Assembly: GCF_001747095.1 (NCBI RefSeq)
Contig: NZ_MDGP01000001.1
Coordinates: 1,905,001 to 1,969,000 of the forward strand
Direction of reading: 5' to 3'
DNA length: 64,000 nt
Source: Roseivirga sp. 4D4
GTDB taxonomy: Bacteria > Bacteroidota > Bacteroidia > Cytophagales > Cyclobacteriaceae
The notes beneath the pieces are model-generated. The model was not told where the DNA came from. It made no database searches and was given only the letters and a program-made list of their open reading frames with translations. Shown piece after piece: positions 1 to 8,547 of the stretch. The position numbers and the translations under genes were made by a program. Position 1 is the first letter of the stretch. The number at the start of each line of letters is the position of its first letter.

Positions 1-459
1 TCGGAACAAGTTCGTCTTTACCAGGTTGATATCGATATCAAGGTTTTCAGCAATTTCTTTATAACTAAAGCCTTCGATATCTCTGAGCTGCATCACCTCA
101 CGTTGACGGTTCGGCAGTGCTTCGATCAACCCTTTGATTCTACTCATTAGGTCTTCTCGCTCAGTCACAACAAATGGGGTATCACGTTCTTTTCTCGTAT
201 CGAATTCAACTTCAAATAAGTCTGTCTTCTTTACATGCTTCGATCTCAGTTTATCCAGTGCCTTGTTACGGGTTATCTGCATACACCAAGCTTCCAGATT
301 CTGGATCAGATCGACATCCGATCTTTTTTCCCACACCTTGATCAGACACTCCTGTACAACATCCTTTGCCAACTCTTCATCTCTTACAATGTTGAGTGCA
401 AAGCGGTACAGTTTATTCTTCAAGGGTAAAACCTCTGCTTTGAAGCGTGATACATCCAT
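1..459 (-). CDS. ECF-type RNA polymerase sigma factor (3' end cut by window)
   Basis: This gene would direct RNA polymerase to a regulon-specific set of promoters. Translating the minus strand from the ATG at 459 gives 153 codons open to the window edge. Region 2 covers about residues 10-75, with a VVQECLIKVWEKR helix and an AWCMQITRNKALDKLR stretch typical of sigma-70 region 2. The DNA-binding region 4 is recognisable in LPNRQREVMQLRDIEGFSYKE and continues to the edge. It is a single-subunit, small (ECF) sigma. No anti-sigma gene is visible, but it could lie beyond the edge at position 1. The start is the first ATG giving a normal ECF N-terminus. Family assignment is secure; the regulon is unknown. 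Confidence 0.9.
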   Translation of the reverse strand, partial: MDVSRFKAEVLPLKNKLYRFALNIVRDEELAKDVVQECLIKVWEKRSDVDLIQNLEAWCMQITRNKALDKLRSKHVKKTDLFEVEFDTRKERDTPFVVTEREDLMSRIKGLIEALPNRQREVMQLRDIEGFSYKEIAENLDIDINLVKTNLFR

Positions 460-617
460 AATCAAAAAATAGACGAGCCTATGTTGTGGCTTGTTAACAC
501 AAATAGAATATTTTTTCTTTAAGCTAAAGAAAGTGGCCGTTAAGGAAGAATCTGAGGGTTTCTGAAAGAAAGGAGTTTCAAAGGAATGGAAGGTCGAAAA
601 GCTACTTGCAGTGAAAA

Positions 618-1634
618 TCAGTTGCAAGCTAGACCCTCCATGGTCTCGGGCCTTATCTCATCCGGTGCGGTCTGCATTTTAGCACAAGCTTCTTCGGACC
701 TGCCGGCCGATTTGAGCGCGGCAACCCAATAATCAAGCATCAAAGGAATTTTACCTTCAAGCTTTTCAGCTCTTTCGAAGTTCCTGATAGCTCCTTCGTA
801 GTTCTCTTGCATAAATAATAGAATCCCTCTATTGCGATAACCCCAGCCATTATCAGAGGCACCGATGATGGCTCTTCGGATATCAGGACCTGCTTTCACC
901 AGATCCCCTTTCATCAGGTAGACAAATCCGCGGTTGTTCAGAAAATAAGGATTAGTAGGGTCTAGCTCCAAAGCCTCTTCAACCAAAGTAAGCGCCACAT
1001 CGTAGTTTTCTTTGCTGGTCTCTATCAGCGCTTGAGTATTGTAAATATTGGGTTCCGATGCATCAATCATTTCAGCCTGCTTTAAAAGGTCTTCCGCCTT
1101 GGTGAAGTCTTTAAGCATAAAATAACCATTGGCAGCATTGATCAGGATTTCAGGGTTACCCTCATCTTTTACCAAAGCTGAATTGAAAGCATCAATTGAT
1201 TTGGAGAACTCCTTCATCTCGTGATAAACCAAACCACGATTGAAATCTATATAAGCAGAATCTGGAAACAGTCTTTCTAAACCGTCAAGGTCCTCCAATG
1301 CCTTATCATATCGCTTAGCATCCAAATAAGCATTTACTCTATTGCGCTTGGCATCTGTAAAATCCGGGTCGATCTGTAGGAGGATGGTCGTGTAATCATT
1401 AATAGCCTCAATGTACTTCCTATCCCTATAGTAGGCTACTCCTCGATTGTTATATGCCTCAGTGTATTTGTCATTCTTGGCTATGGCTTCTGAATAAAGT
1501 CTTACAGCCTCATTATATTCACCTTTGTTCAGGGCTTCGTTTCCCTTGATAAAGAAGCGACCTGCCTTATTTTCATCACTGTCACAAGAAAACACCAGAC
1601 TTAGGACAAACAACACCAATACCTTCTTCATCAT
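618..1634 (-). CDS. TPR-repeat lipoprotein
   Basis: This is a predicted periplasmic-facing lipoprotein of about 338 residues. The N-terminus MMKKVLVLFVLSLVFSC has a basic start, a hydrophobic core and a lipobox cysteine at residue 17. The rest is tandem tetratricopeptide helices, for example GNEALNKGEYNEAVRLYSEAI, AYNNRGVAYYRDRKYIEAI and YFLNNRGFVYLMKGDLVKA, so it is probably a protein-protein scaffold. A longer reading would begin with TTG at 1649, but the ATG at 1634 gives a cleaner signal peptide. It is divergent from the lipid kinase gene at 1717. No enzymatic domain is seen, so the partner is unknown. Confidence 0.8.
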   Translation of the reverse strand: MMKKVLVLFVLSLVFSCDSDENKAGRFFIKGNEALNKGEYNEAVRLYSEAIAKNDKYTEAYNNRGVAYYRDRKYIEAINDYTTILLQIDPDFTDAKRNRVNAYLDAKRYDKALEDLDGLERLFPDSAYIDFNRGLVYHEMKEFSKSIDAFNSALVKDEGNPEILINAANGYFMLKDFTKAEDLLKQAEMIDASEPNIYNTQALIETSKENYDVALTLVEEALELDPTNPYFLNNRGFVYLMKGDLVKAGPDIRRAIIGASDNGWGYRNRGILLFMQENYEGAIRNFERAEKLEGKIPLMLDYWVAALKSAGRSEEACAKMQTAPDEIRPETMEGLACN

Positions 1635-1716
1635 CGAAATTTTGGTCAAAATAAAGGCTATAATGACTCTTTAACAAGGGAAGAATTAGTTAAGAGCATT
1701 TGTTTAATTTTATACA

Positions 1717-2091
1717 GTGAGTGGTTTCAACATTCGTGATAGAATTAAAAGCTTTGGACATGCCATTAGGGGCATACGGATCACTATTTGGGCGGAGCAC
1801 AATTTCAGAATCCATCTGGTTGCTGCGCTAATCGTAATTGCCCTTGCAACCTATTTCGAGGTGTCTACCAGCGATTGGCTTTGGTTAGTTCTATCAATTT
1901 CTTTGGTCTTTATCACCGAAATGATCAATACGGCCATTGAACGATTGGTGGATATGGTGGAACCTGACCAAAATCCTCTTGCAGGAAAAATCAAGGATAT
2001 TGCAGCTGGTGCTGTTCTTCTATCGGCTATCACTTCGGTTGTCATTGGGGTGCTTGTTTTCTGGCCATATTTTTGCTTGATAATCGCCTAA
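1717..2091 (+). CDS. dgkA: Diacylglycerol/undecaprenol kinase (DgkA family)
   Basis: This is a small integral membrane lipid kinase that phosphorylates diacylglycerol or undecaprenol in the inner membrane. The protein is 124 residues with three hydrophobic segments (about 33-47, 52-66, 97-118). The family active-site block is clear: TEMINTAIERLVDMVEP followed by NPLAGKIKDIAAGAVLL, containing the conserved Glu, Asn and Asp residues. The sequence is closer to the Gram-positive/Bacteroidetes undecaprenol-kinase type than to the E. coli enzyme, but substrate cannot be decided from sequence. The start codon is GTG; no in-frame ATG gives a complete N-terminal amphipathic helix. Confidence 0.9.
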   Translation: MSGFNIRDRIKSFGHAIRGIRITIWAEHNFRIHLVAALIVIALATYFEVSTSDWLWLVLSISLVFITEMINTAIERLVDMVEPDQNPLAGKIKDIAAGAVLLSAITSVVIGVLVFWPYFCLIIA

Positions 2092-2101
2092 ATCAACTCT
2101 T

Positions 2102-2776
2102 ATGAAAAAGCTACTAGTAATCGCCATTCTTTCTACGATGTTCTTACCCCTCAGAGGGCAAGAAAGGCTGTTGAGTCCATTCAATGAGGAAAAGAACCCC
2201 TTACTCGTTATCCAATACAACACAGAAAAAATCGAGTTTCATGATCACAATTCTAGTGAGCTGCTAAAAGCCATTCCTACCGAAGGAATAAGTTCTATTG
2301 AGGTACTTAAAGGTAATTCGGCCAAAGCCCTCTATGGAGATAGCGGAAAAAATGGTGTGATTATGCTGACCTTATCAAAAAGCGATAGCAATGACCTCTT
2401 CTTTAAAAAGCTCCAAGCAGGAAAACTACCTTCTCCACAGATAAAAATTGACACAGACATTTCAATAAGCGAAAAGTCAAGCTTTACGCTCGACCCCAGC
2501 AGGTTTTTCGAAGATGGTCAACTGAATATTAGAGGTAAGTCCCAACTAGTGAAGGACGGTGCTATTCCATTCATTATACTGAGTTTGGGTAATGAACAAA
2601 TTGAATTAGACAAACTTACTGACCTGGAAGGACTGGATGCTAAATACCTCAAGTCCATTAATGTGATGAAATCCAAAACCGACAAGGATGATGCCGACAC
2701 TATCGTTGTCCAACTGGTAAAGAACTCAAAAACCAAGAGGCTTTTCAAAAAGCTTAAGCGCCTACAAAAGAATTAG
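2102..2776 (+). CDS. Secreted protein with a TonB-plug-like motif
   Basis: This is a 224-residue exported protein of unknown role. It starts with a cleavable-looking signal peptide (MKKLLVIAILSTMFLPLRGQ). Residues around 60-90 contain ISSIEVLKGNSAKALYGDSG followed by KNGVIML. That is the conserved loop of TonB-dependent receptor plug domains (IEVLKG.sA.alYGs.gaNGVI), here without any receptor barrel. The C-terminus is lysine rich. It lies 10 bp after dgkA and is followed by a strong terminator. A plug-like module in a short soluble protein is also known from Bacteroidetes proteins that carry only a carboxypeptidase-regulatory or plug domain. Function is not inferred. Confidence 0.6.
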   Translation: MKKLLVIAILSTMFLPLRGQERLLSPFNEEKNPLLVIQYNTEKIEFHDHNSSELLKAIPTEGISSIEVLKGNSAKALYGDSGKNGVIMLTLSKSDSNDLFFKKLQAGKLPSPQIKIDTDISISEKSSFTLDPSRFFEDGQLNIRGKSQLVKDGAIPFIILSLGNEQIELDKLTDLEGLDAKYLKSINVMKSKTDKDDADTIVVQLVKNSKTKRLFKKLKRLQKN

Positions 2777-2800
2777 AGCATCCATTCAAGTAGAATCACT

Positions 2801-2836
2801 AAATCGTTTTTCCTAAATTGGAGAAACGATTTTTTT
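2801..2836 (+). terminator. Strong intrinsic terminator abutting the sulfatase start
   Basis: Positions 2801-2813 pair with 2820-2832 as a 13-bp stem with one G-U pair and a 6-nt loop. A run of T from 2830 to 2836 follows, and the T-run ends directly at the ATG at 2837. It should end the transcript of the gene at 2102-2776. Confidence 0.85.
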
Positions 2837-4387
2837 ATGGCCATCAATTCCTTGTTACACCGGCTAACCTTCCTAATGCTCCCATTGCTTTTTTTCGGGT
2901 GTAAAGAAGAGCAAGATGCTCCACCACCGAATATTATTCTTATCGTAGCGGACGACTTGGGTTATGGTGAACTGGGCTCTTATGGTCAAAAAATCATTGA
3001 GACCCCTCACCTCGATGCTTTGGCTGCTGGTGGCATGCGTTTCACTCAATTCTATGCAGGCTCACCCGTCTGCGCTCCATCCAGATATGTACTAATGACG
3101 GGCATGCATACGGGCCACTCATTTATCAGGGGAAATGATGAGTGGAAAGAGCGAGGTAATGTCTGGAATTACAAAGAAGCCATCAAAAACCCGGGCCTTG
3201 AAGGTCAGCGACCAATCCCTGATAGCACCCTTCTATTGAGCGAAGTAATGAAAACAGCTGGTTATGAAACAGCAGTTATTGGCAAATGGGGATTAGGCGC
3301 CCCATTCACCGAAGGCGAACCCAACCAACAAGGCTTCGATTACTTCTATGGTTACAATTGTCAAAGGCAAGCCCACAACCTCTACCCTGCTCACCTCTGG
3401 GAAAACGATCATAAAGTAGCGCTGGCCAATGACACCGTTCCCCCTGGAACCAAACTTCCAGAAACAGCCGATCCCAATTTAGATGCATCATATGCCAACT
3501 ATTATCAGGCGGACTACGCTCCTGCCAAGATGCAGGAAAGCGCCCTCGACTTTATTAAAGATAGAGACACGAACAAACCCTTTATGCTCTATTATGCTAC
3601 CCCCATTCCACACGTGCCGCTACAAGTGCCAGAGGAATACGTGATGAAGTACCATGAGATTATTGGTGAAGAAGAACCATACTTGGGTCAAAAGGGCTAT
3701 TTCCCACACAAATACCCCAAGGCGGCCTATGCCGGAATGATCAGTTATTTGGACGATCAAGTGGGCGAATTGATTGCCACACTAAAAGCAGAAGGTATTT
3801 ACGAGAACACGATTATCATGTTCACCAGTGATAATGGCCCCACATATGCCGGAGGTGTTGATGCCGATTTCTTCAATAGTGCAGGCATCTTTCCGAATGA
3901 GTATGGAAGAACGAAGGGCTTTACTTATGAAGGTGGTATTCGAGTTCCTATGATTGCATCCTGGCCGGGAAAGATAGCCCATGGTACCACTTCAGACCAC
4001 ATCAGTGCTTTTTATGATATTATGCCCACACTATCCGAGCTCGGAGGCTTAGCATCACCGAAGAATATTGACGGTCTAAGTTTCGCTGCGGAATTAATGG
4101 GCAGACCACAATCCGTGCATGATTACCTATATTGGGAGTTTCCCGAGTACAAGGGGCAGCAAGCCGTAAGGTTAGGTGATTATAAAGGTATTCGAAAAAA
4201 TATGTTTGAAGGAAACTTAGAAATAGAACTTTATGACTTGGCCCAAGACCCTACAGAATCTAATGACATCAGTAATTCAAAGCCCGAAATTGTAGCAGAA
4301 ATTAAATCAATTATGGAAGAGGCACATGAAGATGCGGCACTTCCTAACTTTAGAATACCGATCATCAATAAATCAAAAGAAGACTAA
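2837..4387 (+). CDS. Secreted lipoprotein arylsulfatase (S1 family)
   Basis: This enzyme would hydrolyse sulfate esters, probably of marine polysaccharide or other sulfated substrates, outside the cytoplasm. The 516-residue protein has a signal peptide with lipobox LLFFGC (Cys22). The S1 sulfatase motif C-x-P-S-R is VCAPSRYVLMTG, with Cys79 as the residue expected to become formylglycine. Metal-binding elements are the VADDLGYG near residues 37-44 and TSDNGP near residue 330. The HVPLQVP histidine and the GKWGLG lysine also fit the fold. Neighbours are small unrelated genes and no SusCD pair or maturase is present, so the substrate is unknown. The start is unusual because a terminator U-tract ends on its ATG. 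Confidence 0.92.
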   Translation: MAINSLLHRLTFLMLPLLFFGCKEEQDAPPPNIILIVADDLGYGELGSYGQKIIETPHLDALAAGGMRFTQFYAGSPVCAPSRYVLMTGMHTGHSFIRGNDEWKERGNVWNYKEAIKNPGLEGQRPIPDSTLLLSEVMKTAGYETAVIGKWGLGAPFTEGEPNQQGFDYFYGYNCQRQAHNLYPAHLWENDHKVALANDTVPPGTKLPETADPNLDASYANYYQADYAPAKMQESALDFIKDRDTNKPFMLYYATPIPHVPLQVPEEYVMKYHEIIGEEEPYLGQKGYFPHKYPKAAYAGMISYLDDQVGELIATLKAEGIYENTIIMFTSDNGPTYAGGVDADFFNSAGIFPNEYGRTKGFTYEGGIRVPMIASWPGKIAHGTTSDHISAFYDIMPTLSELGGLASPKNIDGLSFAAELMGRPQSVHDYLYWEFPEYKGQQAVRLGDYKGIRKNMFEGNLEIELYDLAQDPTESNDISNSKPEIVAEIKSIMEEAHEDAALPNFRIPIINKSKED

Positions 4388-4809
4388 TGGCCAAAGCGAA
4401 GAATAAAACCACAGAAAATGATGCCAGCGTTGAAGACTTTCTGGCAAGTGTTAAGGATGAACAGAAGAAGGCTGACTGCCTTGAATTAAAATCCATGATG
4501 GAGCGTATAACGAATACTCCGGCAAAAATGTGGGGGACGTCCATTGTTGGTTTTGATCAATATCACTACAAATATGATAGTGGCCGTGAGGGTGATTTTA
4601 TGAAAGTGGGCTTCTCTCCTCGAGCGCAAAATGTTACGGTTTATATTATGCCCGGTTTTGAGAGATACCCTGAACTGATGGAGAACCTCGGCAAGCATAA
4701 AACCGGAAAGTCATGCTTATACATTAAAAAGCTTGACGATGTCGATCGTGACGTACTAGAAGAGCTTGTACAGGGTTCTTATGATTACATGACAAAGAAG
4801 TATGGCTGA
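4387..4809 (+). CDS. DUF1801 (YdhG-like) protein
   Basis: This is a 140-residue cytoplasmic protein of the DUF1801 family, related to YdhG/YdeI proteins. Features are the N-terminal helix SVEDFLASVKDEQKKADCLELKSMM, the block KMWGTSIVGFDQYHYKYDSG, and the C-terminal GKHKTGKSCLYIKKLDDVD. The family has no established biochemical activity. The ATG shares one base with the TAA of the sulfatase gene (TAATG), so translation is probably coupled or the spacing is simply compact. Assignment to the family is confident; function is unknown. Confidence 0.8.
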   Translation: MAKAKNKTTENDASVEDFLASVKDEQKKADCLELKSMMERITNTPAKMWGTSIVGFDQYHYKYDSGREGDFMKVGFSPRAQNVTVYIMPGFERYPELMENLGKHKTGKSCLYIKKLDDVDRDVLEELVQGSYDYMTKKYG

Positions 4810-5041
4810 GCAAAAACTCAAACCGAACTGGATGATCATGCTCATGTTCATTGGTGGGCTTTTTTATCTGATTAACTTTGTAGACAGCCTTTTTAAACCT
4901 GAAGACAGTGAATTCGAGTTTCTAAGCTTTGATCTTGGCAAATGGCCTCATGTAATTTTCTGTTTGGTATGTGGCTATTTGTTAATGAACTTGGCTCTTA
5001 AATGGTATAAAGAAAAACGTAATGCGAAAAGTAGTTCTTAG
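4802..5041 (+). CDS. Small two-helix membrane protein
   Basis: This is a 79-residue hypothetical protein with two predicted membrane helices, roughly residues 11-29 and 47-67, separated by an acidic loop (FKPEDSEFEF). The C-terminal KWYKEKRNAK tail is basic and suggests that both termini face the cytoplasm. It overlaps the end of the DUF1801 gene by 8 bp and the start of the next gene by 20 bp, so it belongs to the same compact transcript. I do not recognise a family. Confidence 0.6.
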   Translation: MAEQKLKPNWMIMLMFIGGLFYLINFVDSLFKPEDSEFEFLSFDLGKWPHVIFCLVCGYLLMNLALKWYKEKRNAKSSS

Positions 5042-5459
5042 TCTGTTCATATGTCTCTTTTCTACTCTTCTGTGGGGCCAGACTGCCTTTGACCATATGG
5101 CCATTGTGGTAAAAGACCTGGAAGAAAGTAAAAAGTTCTATGTCGATGTCCTGGGTTTCAAGAACATCGAAGACCCAACAGGCAACCCTCTTATCGATTG
5201 GGTAGAAAATAATAAAGGTCAACAAATCCACATGATTGAGGCTGATATGTCATCGATCAAACTAACCAAGTCAGTACACTATAGCTTCTCGGTAGAGGCG
5301 CTCAGGCCATTTATCGCCAATCTAGAAAACAGAAAAGTCAGCTTTGAAAGCTGGGAAGGTGAGTTGGGTGGCATAACGATCCGGCCTGATGGTGTTCGGC
5401 AAATCTATCTTCAAGACCCTAACGGTTATTGGATAGAAATTAACGATCGGCAACTTTAG
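5022..5459 (+). CDS. Exported VOC (glyoxalase/dioxygenase fold) protein
   Basis: The protein belongs to the vicinal-oxygen-chelate superfamily, which binds a divalent metal with His/Glu ligands. The N-terminal metal histidine sits in FDHMAIVVKDLEESKKFYVDVLGF, and the C-terminal glutamate lies in QIYLQDPNGYWIEIND. Total length is 145 residues, one beta-alpha-beta-beta-beta pair set. Unusually, it starts with a signal peptide (MRKVVLSLFICLFSTLLWGQ), so this copy is exported, whereas most VOC proteins are cytoplasmic. It ends 2 bp before a convergent gene. Substrate is unknown. Confidence 0.82.
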   Translation: MRKVVLSLFICLFSTLLWGQTAFDHMAIVVKDLEESKKFYVDVLGFKNIEDPTGNPLIDWVENNKGQQIHMIEADMSSIKLTKSVHYSFSVEALRPFIANLENRKVSFESWEGELGGITIRPDGVRQIYLQDPNGYWIEINDRQL

Positions 5460-5461
5460 AC

Positions 5462-6058
5462 TTACAAGTCATACGCCATTGCCTCACCAGTATTCAATTC
5501 ACCACGGGTAATATTCTTGACTGATATCCCTGGACAAAACTGTTCTGCGATTTTGGAAAGGAGCTCTTTCTTGTAGTCATCAGTATTTAAGCCGAATATT
5601 AGCTCCTTGACTTTGACCTTTACAAAGGTATCATGTTGCTTAAACACTCTACACTCCTGTTCATGACCCCATAGTTTGAGTTTGCGACTAAGGATATGCT
5701 TTGGCAAGTTTCCTTCATGGCCTTCTAACCTGAGTTCTTCAACATATTGCACCTCCTCTATTTCCGTATTGTTGTCATCTATCTCCACACCTACCACGAA
5801 CCCCGTGTGACCTCCAGCATAATAAGACCACATTAACATATTATTTGGTACATGCCCGAGCGAAAGAATATTGTATCGGGCCTTGGAGCCTCTAATCTCC
5901 ATTAAATCTCCAGGCCTGAATAGCCCTTTTGTATAGACAAACCTACCCTCCATTGGATCATTAAGATCCTTGAAATTTGCAGCGAAAAGTCTTTGGTTGA
6001 TGAAGATATCCAATGCGAATTCCAGATTGTTGAAATCGCGATATTTATAGAGTACCAT
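5462..6058 (-). CDS. DUF2971 family protein
   Basis: This is a 198-residue cytoplasmic protein of the DUF2971 family. The N-terminal block LYKYRDFNNLEFALDIFINQRLFAANFKDLNDPMEG and the following MLMWSYYAGGHTGFVVGVE match the family pattern, in which L/MWSHYA..H.G is the most conserved part. Such genes often occur in variable regions and some lie near defence or mobile genes, but nothing here supports such a role. It is convergent with the VOC gene and divergent from the acetyltransferase-like gene at 6124. Function is unknown. Confidence 0.75.
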   Translation of the reverse strand: MVLYKYRDFNNLEFALDIFINQRLFAANFKDLNDPMEGRFVYTKGLFRPGDLMEIRGSKARYNILSLGHVPNNMLMWSYYAGGHTGFVVGVEIDDNNTEIEEVQYVEELRLEGHEGNLPKHILSRKLKLWGHEQECRVFKQHDTFVKVKVKELIFGLNTDDYKKELLSKIAEQFCPGISVKNITRGELNTGEAMAYDL

Positions 6059-6123
6059 ATCTAAGTCATTGTTGTGTCCATTTTCAAGATATGATTTACG
6101 CAGGACATTCGTAAAATTGCAAT

Positions 6124-6612
6124 GTGAAAATTCAAGAGGTTTCTACCCTATCCGATAGTCAAAAAACCGCAATTGTGGCATTGTGGAATCAGGAATATCC
6201 GATTCAAGTGCATTACCAAAATGAATCTGAGTTTGATCAATACTTGAATAATCTATCCGATATAAAACACTTTCTCCTTTATCCTGAAGCAAACAAACTT
6301 AGGGGCTGGGCCATTACTTTTTTAAGAGATAATGAACGATGGTTCGCGATTATTATTGACACAGAAATACATTCTAGGGGATACGGACGCTCACTTTTGT
6401 CCAAACTTAAAAAGGACAACACGGTTCTAAATGGCTGGGTGGTTAATGAAAACCAATATAAAAAATCGGATGGTACTGTCTATCAGTCTCCTCTACCCTT
6501 CTATCTTAAAAATGGTTTCGAATTACTACCCTCAGAAAGTATTGACAAGAAAATATCGGCTATTAAAATCCGATGGACTCAAAGCGATCCGGAAAATCAC
6601 CGAAGTCCTTGA
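6124..6612 (+). CDS. GNAT-like N-acetyltransferase
   Basis: This is a probable acetyl-CoA-dependent acyltransferase. Residues around 70-95 read RWFAIIIDTEIHSRGYGRSLLSKLK, which is the GNAT motif A (beta4 plus the R/Q-x-x-G-x-G/A pyrophosphate loop). The final part, FYLKNGFELLPSE, is motif B. The start codon is GTG, because the ATG two bases upstream is out of frame. The 3' end overlaps the convergent gene at 6597 by 16 bp. Substrate is not predictable. Confidence 0.72.
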   Translation: MKIQEVSTLSDSQKTAIVALWNQEYPIQVHYQNESEFDQYLNNLSDIKHFLLYPEANKLRGWAITFLRDNERWFAIIIDTEIHSRGYGRSLLSKLKKDNTVLNGWVVNENQYKKSDGTVYQSPLPFYLKNGFELLPSESIDKKISAIKIRWTQSDPENHRSP

Positions 6613-7340
6613 TTCATTTCCAACTCCAAATCTTCCATGGATACTTTTGACGCTATCAGGTCTTGGTAACTCCAGCCTTTTGACTCCAATGCATATTTAA
6701 CCAAGGTCAAGTATTTAACATGCATTTTTATGGTCGACTCGCCATTCTTGAAGTTTAGCCAATCAAAGTTCCCCTTGGGTGATTCTAAAGCTGTCATCAA
6801 GTCATCCATATCGTAATGCTTACCAATGACCTGGTAATCAACATAGCCTTCCCATTTCCACTGTACATGATTTCCCAAAGGATTGGCACCAAAAAATCCA
6901 TGATATCGATACTGATAGTTGTGCATCAGTCCATGTGCTAAAAACTGATCAAAAGACAAAGTCTGACCCCATTGCCTGAACTTGCCGGCTTCTTCGTATT
7001 TACCAAGGACCACAACCTTATTGGCAAAGGCCGCAAAAACATCAGAGCCCAAAACACTTTCGACCAATGCTGGATACTTCGAACCATCATTTAAGCACAG
7101 GTCATGCTTCATATTGGCATCGTAAATCTCTGAAGAAGAAACCCTTTCCAAGGCACTCTCAATAGTCGTCCTTAATTCCGCAGGTAGTGGTTGACTATGG
7201 TACACTTCAATATTCCCAATGGCCGTATGATTTGCATAAAGTATTGATGGAGTGGTTAATAGTATAATGAGGACTGTCAGGCCGGTACCGAGGGTTAGCA
7301 TCCCCCAAAGCAGAAATTTCTTAAGTCTTCTTATCATCAT
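6597..7340 (-). CDS. Membrane-anchored protein with an HxxxH motif
   Basis: This is a 247-residue protein with one N-terminal membrane anchor (about residues 9-30) and a large outside domain. The domain contains AHGLMHNYQYRYHGF, giving an HxxxH pair (His136, His140), followed by KWEGYVDYQVIG with a conserved-looking glutamate. This layout is reminiscent of zinc-dependent peptidase-like folds, but the HExxH signature is absent, so metal binding is only a suggestion. It is followed 15 bp upstream on the same strand by a lipoprotein gene, and the two may be cotranscribed. Confidence 0.55.
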   Translation of the reverse strand: MMIRRLKKFLLWGMLTLGTGLTVLIILLTTPSILYANHTAIGNIEVYHSQPLPAELRTTIESALERVSSSEIYDANMKHDLCLNDGSKYPALVESVLGSDVFAAFANKVVVLGKYEEAGKFRQWGQTLSFDQFLAHGLMHNYQYRYHGFFGANPLGNHVQWKWEGYVDYQVIGKHYDMDDLMTALESPKGNFDWLNFKNGESTIKMHVKYLTLVKYALESKGWSYQDLIASKVSMEDLELEMNQGLR

Positions 7341-7355
7341 GATTCATCATGGTTA

Positions 7356-7889
7356 TCAATCATATAATCGTTTTGGAGCTTTATTTGAAGTCTCCTTAAT
7401 ATAAACAAACCAACTTGTTGCTCCTCTTCCATCTCCTGGTTGACCAACAAGTGTATCTGCCATGTAGTCTACCATGAGTCCAGTCGAATACCCATTGGTG
7501 CCCCGTATTGTCGTCCACTTATTATTCGTACGAAAACGGATTTTGGTTCCATCTGCTTCTCGAGCCGGTGCCTGACCAATGATCTGAGTGATTTGAGCAA
7601 ACACTTCATCACCATCAAGAATACTCAAGAATTGGGCATCAGCTACATGTTCAACTGAGCGTGTAGAATCTATCCGGCTTCTTCCTCCAAAACCAATTCT
7701 GATGGGCAATCCATTCCTCACCGCATCCAGCAATTGGGATTTATCGCCAAAGACCGTATTTCCTTCAGCGTCATTCCGATAGACTAATTGCCAGGTTTCA
7801 CTCTCAGGCACCTTGAACGAACAGCCATAAGACAGTAGCAAGATTGCTAAAATGGAAAAGAGATTACTGTTTTTCATATTCACTTTCAT
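7356..7889 (-). CDS. Hypothetical lipoprotein
   Basis: This is a 177-residue lipoprotein with lipobox LLLSYGC after a hydrophobic core. Translation may begin at 7889 or at the internal ATG at 7877, which leaves a more typical signal peptide. The mature part is rich in beta-forming segments such as NKWTTIRGTNGYSTGLMVDYM and contains no domain I recognise. It shares strand and close spacing (15 bp) with the HxxxH protein gene downstream, so the two probably work at the cell envelope together. Confidence 0.6.
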   Translation of the reverse strand: MKVNMKNSNLFSILAILLLSYGCSFKVPESETWQLVYRNDAEGNTVFGDKSQLLDAVRNGLPIRIGFGGRSRIDSTRSVEHVADAQFLSILDGDEVFAQITQIIGQAPAREADGTKIRFRTNNKWTTIRGTNGYSTGLMVDYMADTLVGQPGDGRGATSWFVYIKETSNKAPKRLYD

Positions 7890-8035
7890 TGATTTTATCC
7901 AAAATAGGGTATTTGAAGGTTGGCCATTTCAGTAATCGACCAACAACTGAATTATTCCAATGAACAACAACTTGCTAATTCAAGGCTTGCTCTATTTCAC
8001 TTGTTTCTATTCGGAGAATAATCTTTATTGGCTTT

Positions 8036-8494
8036 ATGGATCTCGCTTTTCGTAAAGCCACTTCTTCAGACATCAAACATATCGTAGAAATGTTGGCTGA
8101 TGATGAACTAGGTAGCCGAAGGGAAGACTACCGACTCCCAATCCCCGTGAGTTATCTAAATGCCTTCAAAGCGATCAACAATGATCTAAATCAAGAGTTA
8201 ATTGTTGTCCAACACCATGAAGAAATTATCGGTACGCTGCAGTTAAGTTTCATTCAATACCTGACTTACCAAGGTGGCATCAGAGCTCAAATAGAAGCCG
8301 TGAGAATTAGAAAAGATCATCGAGGACAGGGACTAGGAGAGCGATTTTTCGAATGGGCCATTCAACGAGCGCAGGAAAGAAATGCGCACGTGCTACAACT
8401 TACTACTGACAAGCAAAGACCTGATGCAATCAGATTTTATGAGAAACTTGGCTTTAAAGCCTCTCATGAGGGAATGAAGCTTCATTTAAAATAA
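8036..8494 (+). CDS. GNAT family N-acetyltransferase
   Basis: This is a 152-residue canonical GNAT enzyme. The N-terminus FRKATSSDIKHIVEMLADDELG is motif C/D. The acetyl-CoA binding loop is in EAVRIRKDHRGQGLGERFFEWAI (R-x-x-G-x-G), and motif B is RPDAIRFYEKLGFKASHEGMKL. It is close in style to small acetyltransferases annotated as PhnO/RimI-like in Bacteroidetes. The acceptor substrate cannot be deduced. It stands alone on the plus strand with a 146-bp upstream gap shared with the divergent lipoprotein. Confidence 0.88.
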   Translation: MDLAFRKATSSDIKHIVEMLADDELGSRREDYRLPIPVSYLNAFKAINNDLNQELIVVQHHEEIIGTLQLSFIQYLTYQGGIRAQIEAVRIRKDHRGQGLGERFFEWAIQRAQERNAHVLQLTTDKQRPDAIRFYEKLGFKASHEGMKLHLK

Positions 8495-8547
8495 ATTCTT
8501 ATCTTGGAAGTAGGGTATTCGTTGATAGACGCGTACCTATTTTGACA

